Below, in pieces: positions 8,213 to 16,520 of a stretch of 36,965 nucleotides of DNA. The notes beneath the pieces are model-generated. The model was not told the DNA's origin and ran no database searches. It was given only the letters and a program-made list of their open reading frames with translations. Each line of letters starts with the position of its first letter. Within the stretch, counting starts at the first letter, position 1. This DNA comes from Oscillospiraceae bacterium (GTDB taxonomy: Bacteria > Bacillota > Clostridia > Oscillospirales > Ruminococcaceae): contig JAFRAJ010000009.1 of NCBI GenBank assembly GCA_017405465.1, positions 1 to 36,965 on the forward strand, written 5' to 3'. The translations under genes and the position numbers were made by a program.

Positions 8213-8227
8213 GAATGTGACGGAATG

Positions 8228-9388
8228 TTATTCTTTTGCGATCTCGCTGAAATCAACATCCATTGCGATCTGGATATCATAACCGGGGAACTCCTGCTGC
8301 GTCCTTTCCAGGACATCCTGATAGACCAGATGTCTGTCAGGAGCATCGAAGCTAACGACTATATCGAAGCGGATGGATTTCTCTGTCTTGTCAAGATAGA
8401 AGGCATGCATCTGGATGACGTAAGGATTCTTCTTTGCTATCTCTCTGACCTTCTCTCTGATCTCAATAGCTTCCGGATTATGTGTGTTGTCCGAATAGAT
8501 ACCGATCGCAGTGAGGATGACATTATGTTTCTGATAGACATCGACTGTTATCTTCCTCAGCATCCTGTCCAGATCGTCCGCCGTCAAGGTGTCCGGTACT
8601 TCGATATGCACTGACCCGTTGTAGGAATCCGGGCCGTAATTGTGCAGCACAAGGTCGTAAGCGCCGTTGACATCCGGATAACCGGTGATGGTCTTCTTGA
8701 TCTCCAGGGCAAGCGCGGCGTCAGCGCGTTCACCGAGTATCTTGGACAGGGTATCGCTAAGCATCTCGATGCCGGATTTTATGATCACGACAGCGATAAG
8801 AGCTCCGAGCCATGCTTCAAGAGAGATATTGAAGAAGAGGTATAACAGAGCTGCTACCAGAGTAGACGCGGAAATAACAGAATCGAGCGTTGCGTCTTCT
8901 CCGGAATTGATGAGTGAGTCTGAATTCACTCTCTCACCGACCGCCTTGACATATCTTCCCAGGATGATCTTGACCAGGACTGCGACTGTAACTATCGCGA
9001 TAGAAGCGAAAGAGTAATCGGGAGTCTCGGGACTGATGATCTTCTTTACGGATTCTATAAAAGCGGTGATGCCAGCGTAAAGGACCAGGAAAGATATTCC
9101 CATAGCGCTTATATACTCGATCCGTCCGTATCCGAACGGATGTTTTCTGTCAGCTTCCTTGCCGGCGAGCTTGGTCCCGACGATAGTGATGACGGAACTG
9201 GCAGCGTCGGAGAGGTTGTTCACTGCGTCCATGACGATGGCTATGGAATTCGAAGTGAATCCCACGAATGCTTTGAATGCCGCCAGAAATACGTTGGCCA
9301 GTATGCCGATGACACTGGTCTTGACTATAGTTTTTTCCCGTGAAGCCTCATCAACATTGAGGTCTTCTGTCCTTACGATATCGCTCAT
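8228..9388 (-). CDS. CDF-family cation exporter, MntE-like (paralogue 1)
   Basis: 386-residue cation diffusion facilitator with six predicted transmembrane helices and a C-terminal cytoplasmic ferredoxin-like metal-sensing domain. Site A is seen as NNLSD in helix 2 (about residues 57-61) and DATLD in helix 5. The pair NNxxD + DxxxD is the signature described for MntE-type Mn2+ exporters, whereas zinc CDFs have HxxxD. The loop motif ADRKHPFGYGRIEY is typical of the family. Start: AAGGAA lies ten bases before ATG 9388; a 41-codon extension upstream overlaps the flavodoxin gene and is rejected. It is the last gene of the five-gene operon, seven bases after the flavodoxin gene. Mn specificity is inference from the motif. 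Confidence 0.85.
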   Translation of the reverse strand: MSDIVRTEDLNVDEASREKTIVKTSVIGILANVFLAAFKAFVGFTSNSIAIVMDAVNNLSDAASSVITIVGTKLAGKEADRKHPFGYGRIEYISAMGISFLVLYAGITAFIESVKKIISPETPDYSFASIAIVTVAVLVKIILGRYVKAVGERVNSDSLINSGEDATLDSVISASTLVAALLYLFFNISLEAWLGALIAVVIIKSGIEMLSDTLSKILGERADAALALEIKKTITGYPDVNGAYDLVLHNYGPDSYNGSVHIEVPDTLTADDLDRMLRKITVDVYQKHNVILTAIGIYSDNTHNPEAIEIREKVREIAKKNPYVIQMHAFYLDKTEKSIRFDIVVSFDAPDRHLVYQDVLERTQQEFPGYDIQIAMDVDFSEIAKE

Positions 9389-9395
9389 TATCCAG

Positions 9396-9812
9396 TCATT
9401 CCTTTTCAATAATGCTTCTTGCGAAATCTGCAGCCGCCTTGAGATCATTGCCGTCAGGCCTGCCTTTGTGGATTCCCATGAATTCACCTTTGCAGTGGAA
9501 CTCACGCTCATCCATGAGGATCCCTGCTTTGTCTGCCTCCTCCTTGACCTTCTTCCAAGTGGAATTCAGCATGGCGGCAGAACCGAAATTGACTATCCTT
9601 CCGATCTTGTCCGCATCCAGTGAACGTATGAAGTTCCTTACCTCAGGATCGATGCTGAAAGCATAGTATGAGTTTCCGAGAAAGAGGATATCCACAGGTT
9701 CATCTACGGGAACACTGATCGGAAGAGCTTCTGTTCCGACGGCGTCAGCAACAGCTTCTGCAAGACGTTTGGTATTGCCTGTCTTTGTGTAGTATCTCAC
9801 TGCTGTCTTCAT
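9396..9812 (-). CDS. Flavodoxin-like protein
   Basis: 138-residue short-chain flavodoxin. The FMN phosphate loop YTKTGNTKRLAEAVA is at about residues 7-21 and is canonical (T/S-x-T-G-N-T). The strand PVDILFLGNSYYAFSIDPEVRNFI matches the second FMN-contacting loop. AGGAG sits seven bases before ATG 9812; a 22-codon extension upstream overlaps the preceding gene. Cytoplasmic one- or two-electron carrier. Lying between an MBL/rubredoxin fusion and an Mn exporter under OhrR-like control, it probably takes part in electron delivery during oxidative stress. The partner is not proven. Confidence 0.85.
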   Translation of the reverse strand: MKTAVRYYTKTGNTKRLAEAVADAVGTEALPISVPVDEPVDILFLGNSYYAFSIDPEVRNFIRSLDADKIGRIVNFGSAAMLNSTWKKVKEEADKAGILMDEREFHCKGEFMGIHKGRPDGNDLKAAADFARSIIEKE

Positions 9813-9832
9813 TATTCTACTCCTATTCGAGC

Positions 9833-10765
9833 TTACGCGCGGTTGAATCTGTCCTTGCCCTGTCTGCATCTGGGGCACTTCCAGTCCTCAGGAAGATCTT
9901 CGAATGCGACTCCGTCATTTTCGGCGGGATCGTATACATATCCGCAGACCGAGCAGACATATCTGCCGCTTGATTCTCCGTAAGTGATCTCACCGACCGG
10001 TTTGCTTTCCGGAGGAGAACTTAGATCTACTACGGCCTTCGCCTCAAGATTCTCGTATCCGAGAGGGGTGTGAGTGGACAGGTACACGGTCGGGTGGGTG
10101 CTGATGAACTCTCTTACAGCATCAAGAGTCTTTCTGGCTGCAGCGATATCTTCGAAGACGACCGAAAGCTTGTTCTCATAAAGAGCTTCATCAGTGTAGG
10201 TGACGTCGCCATGTATCATGTAGAAGAGGCCGCCGTCTTCCGCGATGACGATGCTGTTTCCTGTGGTGTGTCCTTTTGCGTCAATGAAAAAAACGCCTTC
10301 CGCTATCTTCTGGCTTTTCTCGAAGTTTGCATACGGTCCGTCAGTGAAATCAACAGGAACGACATTCGGATACTGCAGTTCTGCTGCTGCACATTCCTCA
10401 CGGGATGCGTAGATCACCGCATTCGGGAAAGCGCGCAGTTCACCGGTGTGATCAGCGTGCTTATGGGTCACCAGGATCTTGGAGACCTGTTCAGGAGCGT
10501 AGCCTAGGTCTGCAAGTGCTTCAGTATAGGGCTTTATCCTGCTCCCCATATATATGAGAGTGTCGGCTTCCGGAACAGCATCAGGGACTTCGGCAGGCAT
10601 GCCGGTATCGACCAGGATGACTTCACTGCCGGTGTCGATCACATAGTTCTGAAGGCTTGAGCGGTATCTGACAGAAGGATCTATGCCTTCCATCCCTTCT
10701 CCGCCAAAGGCAAGAGCCTGAGTCATGAATCCGTTTTCGTAGAGCTTGACTGCTTTGATCTTCAT
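9833..10765 (-). CDS. Metallo-beta-lactamase-fold hydrolase fused to a C-terminal rubredoxin domain
   Basis: 310 residues in two domains. Residues 1-250 are an MBL fold with a full metal set: THKHADH (His101, His103, Asp105, His106), His166 in KGHTTGN, Asp187 in HGDVTY and His232 in STHTPLG. The layout resembles lactonase-type MBL enzymes. Residues about 268-310 are a rubredoxin: [10 protein letters not shown] (Cys271, Cys274) and WKCPRC (Cys297, Cys300), with the usual [12 protein letters not shown] between. MBL enzymes that reduce O2 carry a flavodoxin domain; here a flavodoxin is encoded separately 20 bases downstream. AGGAGG lies eight bases before ATG 10765. It could be an O2/NO/peroxide-related oxidoreductase or a redox-tuned hydrolase. 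Confidence 0.9.
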   Translation of the reverse strand: MKIKAVKLYENGFMTQALAFGGEGMEGIDPSVRYRSSLQNYVIDTGSEVILVDTGMPAEVPDAVPEADTLIYMGSRIKPYTEALADLGYAPEQVSKILVTHKHADHTGELRAFPNAVIYASREECAAAELQYPNVVPVDFTDGPYANFEKSQKIAEGVFFIDAKGHTTGNSIVIAEDGGLFYMIHGDVTYTDEALYENKLSVVFEDIAAARKTLDAVREFISTHPTVYLSTHTPLGYENLEAKAVVDLSSPPESKPVGEITYGESSGRYVCSVCGYVYDPAENDGVAFEDLPEDWKCPRCRQGKDRFNRA

Positions 10766-10806
10766 AAAGAGGTCCTCCTGTCAAAAAGTTAGGTTTATGG
10801 CCATGT

Positions 10807-11352
10807 TTAAAGTGCAGCTGCAACAGCTTTCTTTACTTCTTCCATATCCGTGGTAGGCTCAAATCTGGCTACGACGTTTCCTTCACGGTCGATAAGGAAT
10901 TTAGTGAAGTTCCATTTGATGTAGGCTTTGTCTCCGAAGGTCTTGTTGTTCATGTCGGAGAATGTCTTGAGGGCGACGTTCTTAAGTCCTTTTCCGAATC
11001 CTGCAAAAGGCTTCTCGGTGGCGAGGAACGCAAAGAGAGGATCAGCCTCTTCTCCGTTCACATTGATCTTGGCGAACTGGGGGAAGTCGGCACCGAACTT
11101 TACGGTGCAGAACTCGTGGATCTCATCCTCCGTGCCGGGAGCCTGGTTCGCGAACTGGTTGCATGGGAAATCGAGGATCTCGAATCCCTGATCTTTGTAC
11201 TCTTTGTACATCGCTTCAAGAGGTTCGTAATGGGGCGTGAAACCGCAGCCTGTGGCGGTGTTGACGATAAGAAGGACCTTTCCTGCATAATCGCCGAGAT
11301 TTACTTCATTTCCTTTTCTGTCTTTGACTGTGAAATCGTATACGGTGGACAT
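10807..11352 (-). CDS. Thiol peroxidase of the glutathione-peroxidase family
   Basis: 181-residue cysteine-type GPx. Peroxidatic Cys36 is in NTATGCGFTP, and the resolving-type Cys82 is in EFCTVKFGADFP, the pattern of thioredoxin-dependent GPx enzymes. The catalytic Gln/Trp/Asn positions are FPCNQF and KWNFTKF. It reduces organic and hydrogen peroxides in the cytoplasm, most likely with thioredoxin-like reductant. The second gene of the operon, 14 bases after the OhrR-like regulator gene, which explains its control. Full length, no anomalies. Confidence 0.95.
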   Translation of the reverse strand: MSTVYDFTVKDRKGNEVNLGDYAGKVLLIVNTATGCGFTPHYEPLEAMYKEYKDQGFEILDFPCNQFANQAPGTEDEIHEFCTVKFGADFPQFAKINVNGEEADPLFAFLATEKPFAGFGKGLKNVALKTFSDMNNKTFGDKAYIKWNFTKFLIDREGNVVARFEPTTDMEEVKKAVAAAL

Positions 11353-11366
11353 GATGTTTCTCCTTT

Positions 11367-11822
11367 TCAGATATTTCTTTGTTCCATATGGTTTAATGCC
11401 TTGTAGGCAAGTGAGTACAGTTGAATGAATTCCTCATTGGACAGTCCCATGCACTCCGCTATAGCTGGAGGGATCCCAGTTGCACTGTTGCGCAGATCTC
11501 TTCCTTTCTCTGTGAGAGACAGAGTGAGAAGGCGTTCGTCCTCTGCTGAGCGTTCCTTCGTGAGATAGCCTGACTGCTGAAGCCTTCTGAGAACAGGAGT
11601 GAGAGTCCCGTAGTCCAACCTGAGGCACTCAGCGAGTTCTCTGGAAGAAACGGTCCCTTTCTCCCACAGCACCATCATGACAAGATACTGCGTATAGGTA
11701 AGCCCCAGCTCTTTGAGGTAAGGAGAGTACTGACGTACGAGTTCCTTGGTGCAGGCGTAAAGAGGAAAGCACACCTGATTATTCAGTTTGAGAGCATCGA
11801 ATTCCTTGTTTTCCATCGACAT
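11367..11822 (-). CDS. ohrR: OhrR-like MarR-family peroxide-sensing repressor
   Basis: 151-residue winged-helix regulator. The N-terminal LNNQVCFPLYA places a cysteine at residue 18, matching the reactive Cys of Bacillus OhrR (LENQLCF). The helix pair YLKELGLTYTQYLVMMVLWEKG and the DNA-binding segment RLDYGTLTPVLRRLQQSGYL are also family-like. Oxidation of this Cys by organic peroxides is known to release OhrR from DNA. Start ATG 11822 has AGGAG ten bases upstream; the second Met is too far from it. First gene of the redox operon. The 16-bp inverted repeat at 11841-11876 just upstream is its probable operator. Only one Cys, so it fits the one-Cys OhrR class. Confidence 0.9.
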   Translation of the reverse strand: MSMENKEFDALKLNNQVCFPLYACTKELVRQYSPYLKELGLTYTQYLVMMVLWEKGTVSSRELAECLRLDYGTLTPVLRRLQQSGYLTKERSAEDERLLTLSLTEKGRDLRNSATGIPPAIAECMGLSNEEFIQLYSLAYKALNHMEQRNI

Positions 11823-11840
11823 TCAGAATATTTCTCCTGA

Positions 11841-11876
11841 TATTACTTGTGCACAATTGGTTGTGCACAAGTAATA
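11841..11876 (-). promoter_or_regulatory. Perfect 16-bp inverted repeat, probable OhrR-like operator
   Basis: TATTACTTGTGCACAA (11841-11856), loop TTGG, and its exact reverse complement (11861-11876). Inside each arm TTGTGCACAA is itself palindromic, so it can be read as two adjacent sites. It covers the -10 and start region of the operon promoter, where a repressor would block initiation. Confidence 0.75.
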
Positions 11877-11902
11877 TAGTACAAAAGGACGCGGCTTGTC
11901 AA
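11873..11902 (-). promoter_or_regulatory. Promoter of the redox/Mn operon
   Basis: Minus strand: -35 TTGACA (11897-11902), 18-bp spacer, -10 TATATT (11873-11878). The -35 lies in the loop and 3' arm of the M20 gene terminator. Confidence 0.7.
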
Positions 11903-11908
11903 GCCGCG
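11890..11908 (-). terminator. Terminator of the M20 amidohydrolase gene
   Basis: CGCGGCTT (11890-11897) and AAGCCGCG (11901-11908) pair perfectly around a 3-base loop, seven bases after the M20 stop. On the minus strand it is followed by TCCTTTTGT. Confidence 0.7.
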
Positions 11909-11915
11909 CTGATAT

Positions 11916-13145
11916 TTAGTATTGGATCTCTTCTATTGTATTGAGAGCGGATACCGCGAGAAGACGTGAACCGATGGAGATCGAATCTGGATCTGTCTTA
12001 TATCTGGGACTGTGCCAGGAATAGACACAGTCTTTTTCCTCGTTTCTTATGCCGAGCCAATAGAAGAAAGAGGGGACACCGGGCTTTCCTCCGGCTCCGA
12101 GAGAATAATGAGAAAAGTCGTCTCCGCCTCCGGAGGGGGCAGGTGCAGCCGGTTCGGCGCCGATCTCTCTTACAGTTCTAAGGGCGATCGGATAAAGGTC
12201 CATGTATCCGGGCAGAGGAGCATTCGATGTGACGGGGAGGTCTTCCGAGGTTTGGAAATCTGTCTCGCAGTTATACGCAGATCCGATGCCTTCCGTGATC
12301 TCCTTTATTCTTCTGTTGACAGTCTTCTTGTCATCTTCCGAATAGAAACGCACAGTGCCTTTCATGGAGACTTTGTCCGGAATGACGTTGCTTATCATCT
12401 CATTGGACGTGTGGACGCTGCATACAGAGACTACAGCTGAATCAGTAGGAGCTATATTCCGGCTGACTATCGTCTGAAGAGACTGTATGATCGCCGCAGC
12501 GGCGACCACCGGATCGGTATTGCGGTGAGGGATCCCGCCGTGACCGCCTTTGCCGGTCACTGTTATATCTATGGTATTCAGTCCTGCCATGATGGGTCCG
12601 GGAAGGACCGCAACAGAACCAGTAGGTATCTCGGGCGAGTTGTGGAAGCTGAAGCAGGCGTTGACTTTAGGCTCTTCAAGTACACCTCTTGAGACCATGG
12701 CAATTGCTCCGAGATTTCTTTCCTCGGCTGGCTGGAAAATGAACTTGATGCTTCCGCACAGTTCGTCTTTCAGTTCAGAGAGTATGACCGCAGCCCCGAG
12801 AAGGCAGGTCATATGGTTGTCGTGACCGCAGGCGTGCATCACTCCCTCGTTCTCAGAAGGGAAGTCGCAGGAGGACTGTTCAGTGACAGGAAGAGCATCT
12901 ATGTCGCAGCGCAGAGCAATACAAGGTCCTTCCTTGCCGCCTCTCAACACTCCAACGACACCGGTCTCCATCCCGATATCTATGATCTCGATACCGAGAT
13001 CCTTAAGGATGCCGGATATATAGGAAGATGTACCGTATTCCTTGGTGCTGGTCTCCGGGTGCCTGTGAAGGTAACGGAAGAACTCAAGGAACCGCTCAGA
13101 GTTCTTCTCTGCGATCTCGTTTACGCGTTCGGTAAGTGCGCTCAT
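11916..13145 (-). CDS. M20D-family amidohydrolase (HipO-like)
   Basis: 409-residue metal-dependent amidohydrolase. The N-terminal metal-site motif HACGHDNH is at about 104-111, the catalytic/metal Glu pair is in FQPAEERN (141-142), and the dimerisation lid with GKGGHGGIPH lies in the middle. The C-terminal metal ligand region is SWHSPRYKTD. The family hydrolyses N-acyl or N-carbamoyl amino acids (hippuricase, N-acetyl-diaminopimelate and indole-acetyl-amino-acid hydrolases). AGGAG lies ten bases before ATG 13145. Monocistronic, divergent from the rRNA methyltransferase gene. Substrate not predictable. Confidence 0.9.
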   Translation of the reverse strand: MSALTERVNEIAEKNSERFLEFFRYLHRHPETSTKEYGTSSYISGILKDLGIEIIDIGMETGVVGVLRGGKEGPCIALRCDIDALPVTEQSSCDFPSENEGVMHACGHDNHMTCLLGAAVILSELKDELCGSIKFIFQPAEERNLGAIAMVSRGVLEEPKVNACFSFHNSPEIPTGSVAVLPGPIMAGLNTIDITVTGKGGHGGIPHRNTDPVVAAAAIIQSLQTIVSRNIAPTDSAVVSVCSVHTSNEMISNVIPDKVSMKGTVRFYSEDDKKTVNRRIKEITEGIGSAYNCETDFQTSEDLPVTSNAPLPGYMDLYPIALRTVREIGAEPAAPAPSGGGDDFSHYSLGAGGKPGVPSFFYWLGIRNEEKDCVYSWHSPRYKTDPDSISIGSRLLAVSALNTIEEIQY

Positions 13146-13297
13146 GAACTGTCATCTCCTGTCATTTTCATGCTTGTACGGATGCATCGTTATCCCAAAA
13201 ACACCCGGTGATGTTATGTTATCATATATACTGTTCTAAAAAGAAGATGGAGCCGGAACTGCTGAGCGCTGCTCCTGAAAGAGAGCTTACGGATAAG

Positions 13298-14512
13298 ATG
13301 GATGGAATCAAGAAGATAACGGTCTCTGAGAAGGCCGAAAAGGAGATAAAAAACGGATTCCCGTGGGCATATGACACGGAAGTGACCGCAGATGACCGCC
13401 CGGAAGACGGCGAGGTCTGTCTTGTCTACACGAAAAGAGGAAGATATCTTGCTGCCGGCTTCTACAATTCCGTTTCGAAACTCAGGTTCAGGGTCATCTC
13501 AAAGAACGCGAACGATACTGTCGACGCTGCCTTCTGGAAAAGAAGAGCGGAGTGGGCGGTAGATTATCGAATGCGCGTGATGGGAAACGATTTCTCATGC
13601 TGCAGGCTGATCTTCGGGGATGCAGACGGATTCCCGGGACTCACTGTGGACAGGTATGAGGATGTGCTGTGTGTCGAAGTAAACTGCCTTGGGATGGACA
13701 GACAGAAAGAGATGGTGATCTCTGCGCTGCTTGATGTGCTGGCAGAGAGAGGGGTCAGGATATCTTCTGTTATGGAGCGCAGTGAAGGACGCAACCGCGA
13801 GCTGGAAGGGATGGCTGACTGTGTGGGCTATATGGATCTTCCGGGATACAGGCTCTCCGAGAAGAGGGACGTCACTATAACGGAGAACGGGATCAGATAC
13901 CTCGTTGATGTGCAGGAAGGACAGAAGACAGGATATTTCCTGGATCAGAAATATAACAGAGCAGCTGCGGCGAGACTGGCTGCGGGCATGAATGTGCTTG
14001 ACTGCTGCACTCATACAGGAGGATTCGCACTGAACTGCGCGGCAGCAGGAGCAGAGAGTGTCCTGGGCATAGATATATCCCAGACCGCCATTGACAGGAG
14101 CAGGGAAAACGCCGCTCTTAACGGACTGACGAATGTCACCTTCGAGAAACACGACGTGTTCGAGTTTCTGAGATCCGCTATGGAATCCGGCGACAGAAGG
14201 TGGAACATGATCATACTGGATCCTCCTGCTTTTACAAAGAGCAGAGCGACTGTCAGGAATGCCTCGGAAGGATATGAACAGATCAATACGCTGGCCATGA
14301 GACTGCTGCCGAGAGGCGGGTATCTTGTGACATGCTCATGCTCAAGGTTCATGACTCCTGAACTGTTCTCACAGGCGGTGGAGAGCGCAGCATATAAGGC
14401 CAGAGTGTCTCTTCGGACTGTGGAAAAGAGGGGAGCGTCTCCGGATCATCCTGTGCTGTCCGGAGCACCCGATACCGAATACCTCAAATGCTATATATAC
14501 CAGGTGGTCTGA
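13298..14512 (+). CDS. RlmI-like class I SAM-dependent rRNA methyltransferase
   Basis: About 404 residues. An N-terminal PUA-like domain (KITVSEKAEKEIKNGFPWAY) is followed by an EEHEE-type middle domain and a Rossmann methyltransferase: SAM motif I VLDCCTHTGGFAL, motif IV ILDPPAFTKS, and motif VI TCSCSRF carrying the probable catalytic Cys of a 5-methylcytosine enzyme. RlmI modifies C1962 of 23S rRNA in E. coli. Start is uncertain: ATG 13298 (MDGIKK) aligns with family N-termini, while ATG 13247 has a TATACT (13227-13232) just upstream and would add 17 residues. Neither has a good Shine-Dalgarno sequence. The stop overlaps the next start (TGATG), so the two are coupled. Confidence 0.85.
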   Translation: MDGIKKITVSEKAEKEIKNGFPWAYDTEVTADDRPEDGEVCLVYTKRGRYLAAGFYNSVSKLRFRVISKNANDTVDAAFWKRRAEWAVDYRMRVMGNDFSCCRLIFGDADGFPGLTVDRYEDVLCVEVNCLGMDRQKEMVISALLDVLAERGVRISSVMERSEGRNRELEGMADCVGYMDLPGYRLSEKRDVTITENGIRYLVDVQEGQKTGYFLDQKYNRAAAARLAAGMNVLDCCTHTGGFALNCAAAGAESVLGIDISQTAIDRSRENAALNGLTNVTFEKHDVFEFLRSAMESGDRRWNMIILDPPAFTKSRATVRNASEGYEQINTLAMRLLPRGGYLVTCSCSRFMTPELFSQAVESAAYKARVSLRTVEKRGASPDHPVLSGAPDTEYLKCYIYQVV

Positions 14513-16467
14513 TGGGAAGAAGGTTCAACATCGGGATACTTGCCCACGTTGACGCGGGAAAGACGACGCTTACGGAACGCATGCTCGGATTCACGGGAGC
14601 GGTGCGGAGCGTGGGCAGCGTTGACGACGGCACAGCGACGACGGACTGGCTGGAAGTTGAGAGAAGAAGGGGAATATCGGTCTCTGCTGCATGTGCTGAG
14701 ATGGATCATCGCGGGGACCGGATATGCATTATAGATACACCGGGACACGTAGACTTCGCAGGGGAAGTGGAGCGTTCTCTGTCTGTCCTGGACGGAGCGG
14801 TGCTGACAGTCACTTCAGTGGACGGAGTACAGCCTTATACTGAGGTCCTTTGGAGAGCTGCAGAGAAGCTTGGGATCCCGGTGATCGCTGTCATAAACAA
14901 GGTGGACAGGACAGGCAGCGATATATCCGCAGTGATGAGCCAGCTCAGGAAACTCACTGAGAACAGAGCAGTAAGGATAAACAGCTTCGTCTCGGAAGGA
15001 GATTCGGGATGCGAGGAGACCTTGCTTTCCGATAGCGAAAAAGAGGATATGATGCTGGATCTGGCCGGCATAGACCCTGAAATAGAAGAGAAACTGTTTG
15101 ATTCTCAGGATATCCCGGAAGAGCAATGGAGAGGATCTCTTGCGAAAGCATGCAAAGAAAGAAAGGCAGTGCCTGTGATCTGCACTTCCGCAAAGACCGG
15201 ACAGGGGATCGGAACTCTCCTTGACTCTATAACAGAGTTCCTGCCTGATTCATCCGCGCTGGAGACAGAAGCTCTGTCAGGAAAGGTATTCCGTGTCATA
15301 CATGATGACACCATGGGAAAGATATGCTTCGTGAGACTGTTCGGAGGAAAGATCTCGGTCAGGGATGCAGTCAGGGATCCGTCAGGACAGGAAGACAAAG
15401 TGACACAGCTCAGAAGATATTCCGGAAGAAAATATGAAGACCTGCAGTCTTTCTCAGCCGGAGAAGTCGCAGCAGTTTGCGGACTGTCGGGTTTTACGAA
15501 CGGAGATGCGCTGGGCAGCATGCCAGAGGACAGAAACGCTTCCATAGCAGAGGCGATGATCATGGTAGGAGTTGAACCCGATGAAGAGAGCAGAAGACAG
15601 GATCTTCTTGCGGCTCTCAGGGAGCTTACAGACGAGGAACCGCTGCTGGCGGTGGATTACAATACATCGACCAGGGAGATCAGCGTCAGGATCACCGGAG
15701 TGATACAAAGGGAAGTCCTGGAGGAGACGCTTCAGGAAAGATACGGCATCGGATGCAGTATGACTGAGCCCAGAGTAGTTTATAAAGAGACCCCCGCCGG
15801 GACCGGCAGAGGGAAATGGGCTTACGTTATGCCCAAGCCATGCTGGGCGATCGTGGAACTTACAGTTGAACCGCTTCCGCTGGGTAGCGGACTGGTATTC
15901 CGTTCTGCTATAAAAGAGGACGTGCTGGTCAGAAGATATCAGCACCATGTAGAAGCCAGTGTTTATGAGACAGCCGCTCAGGGGATCAAAGGATGGGAAG
16001 TCACTGATGCCCTCGTTACGCTCACAGACGGTATGAGCCACAATGTACATACCCATCCGCTGGATTTCTTCGTGTGTACGCCGGTCGCTTTTCTGAGAGC
16101 CCTGACTGACAGCGGTACAAAACTGCTGGAACCGTATATCAAGGCCAGTATCTCTGCTTCCGAGGATATGCTGGGAAAGGTGCTGGGGCATATCGTTGAT
16201 ATGAAAGGCGAGTTCTCGTCTCCGGAGATAAGAGACGGCAGATTCTATCTGGAAGCAGTGATGCCGCTCTCGAGAGCCATGGACTATCCGCTCAGATTCA
16301 GGACGCTGACTTCAGGCAAAGGAGCATACACGTCATCCTTCCTGGAGTACAGACCCTGTCCTGATGAAGTTGATGAAACATTCCCGAGAAAAGGAGTGGA
16401 TCCGCTGGATATCGACAGATGGATACTCTACAGGAGAAGCGCGATCTCGGACAAACAGACTGATTAA
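14512..16467 (+). CDS. TetM/TetO-family ribosome-binding translational GTPase
   Basis: 651-residue EF-G-like GTPase of ribosomal-protection size. G1 is AHVDAGKTT, G2 is RRGIS (Ser where EF-G and TetM have Thr), G3 DTPGHVDF, G4 NKVD and G5 TSAK. Domains II-V follow, with the domain IV stretch KLLEPYIKASISA matching TetM. The domain IV tip differs: TetM has SPVSTP where this protein has NVHTHP before LDF, so tetracycline displacement should not be assumed. It begins at ATG 14512, overlapping the methyltransferase stop. That pairing with an rRNA-modifying gene and the lack of mobile-element signs suggest a chromosomal translation factor. It may still give low-level resistance. Confidence 0.87.
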   Translation: MGRRFNIGILAHVDAGKTTLTERMLGFTGAVRSVGSVDDGTATTDWLEVERRRGISVSAACAEMDHRGDRICIIDTPGHVDFAGEVERSLSVLDGAVLTVTSVDGVQPYTEVLWRAAEKLGIPVIAVINKVDRTGSDISAVMSQLRKLTENRAVRINSFVSEGDSGCEETLLSDSEKEDMMLDLAGIDPEIEEKLFDSQDIPEEQWRGSLAKACKERKAVPVICTSAKTGQGIGTLLDSITEFLPDSSALETEALSGKVFRVIHDDTMGKICFVRLFGGKISVRDAVRDPSGQEDKVTQLRRYSGRKYEDLQSFSAGEVAAVCGLSGFTNGDALGSMPEDRNASIAEAMIMVGVEPDEESRRQDLLAALRELTDEEPLLAVDYNTSTREISVRITGVIQREVLEETLQERYGIGCSMTEPRVVYKETPAGTGRGKWAYVMPKPCWAIVELTVEPLPLGSGLVFRSAIKEDVLVRRYQHHVEASVYETAAQGIKGWEVTDALVTLTDGMSHNVHTHPLDFFVCTPVAFLRALTDSGTKLLEPYIKASISASEDMLGKVLGHIVDMKGEFSSPEIRDGRFYLEAVMPLSRAMDYPLRFRTLTSGKGAYTSSFLEYRPCPDEVDETFPRKGVDPLDIDRWILYRRSAISDKQTD

Positions 16468-16471
16468 AAAT

Positions 16472-16495
16472 GAAGCACACCGCATGGTGTGCTTC
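16472..16495 (-). terminator. Bidirectional terminator between convergent genes
   Basis: GAAGCACACC (16472-16481) pairs perfectly with GGTGTGCTTC (16486-16495). On the minus strand it is followed by ATTTTTAAT, so it mainly ends the araM gene; on the plus strand it follows the GTPase stop by four bases. Confidence 0.8.
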
Positions 16496-16520
16496 AAACT
16501 ATATAGGTATATTCTTCGTA

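Noticed and set aside
14512..16467. Calling the TetM-like gene a tetracycline-resistance gene
   Set aside because: The domain IV tip differs from TetM and the context is chromosomal and coupled to an rRNA methyltransferase, so resistance is not shown.
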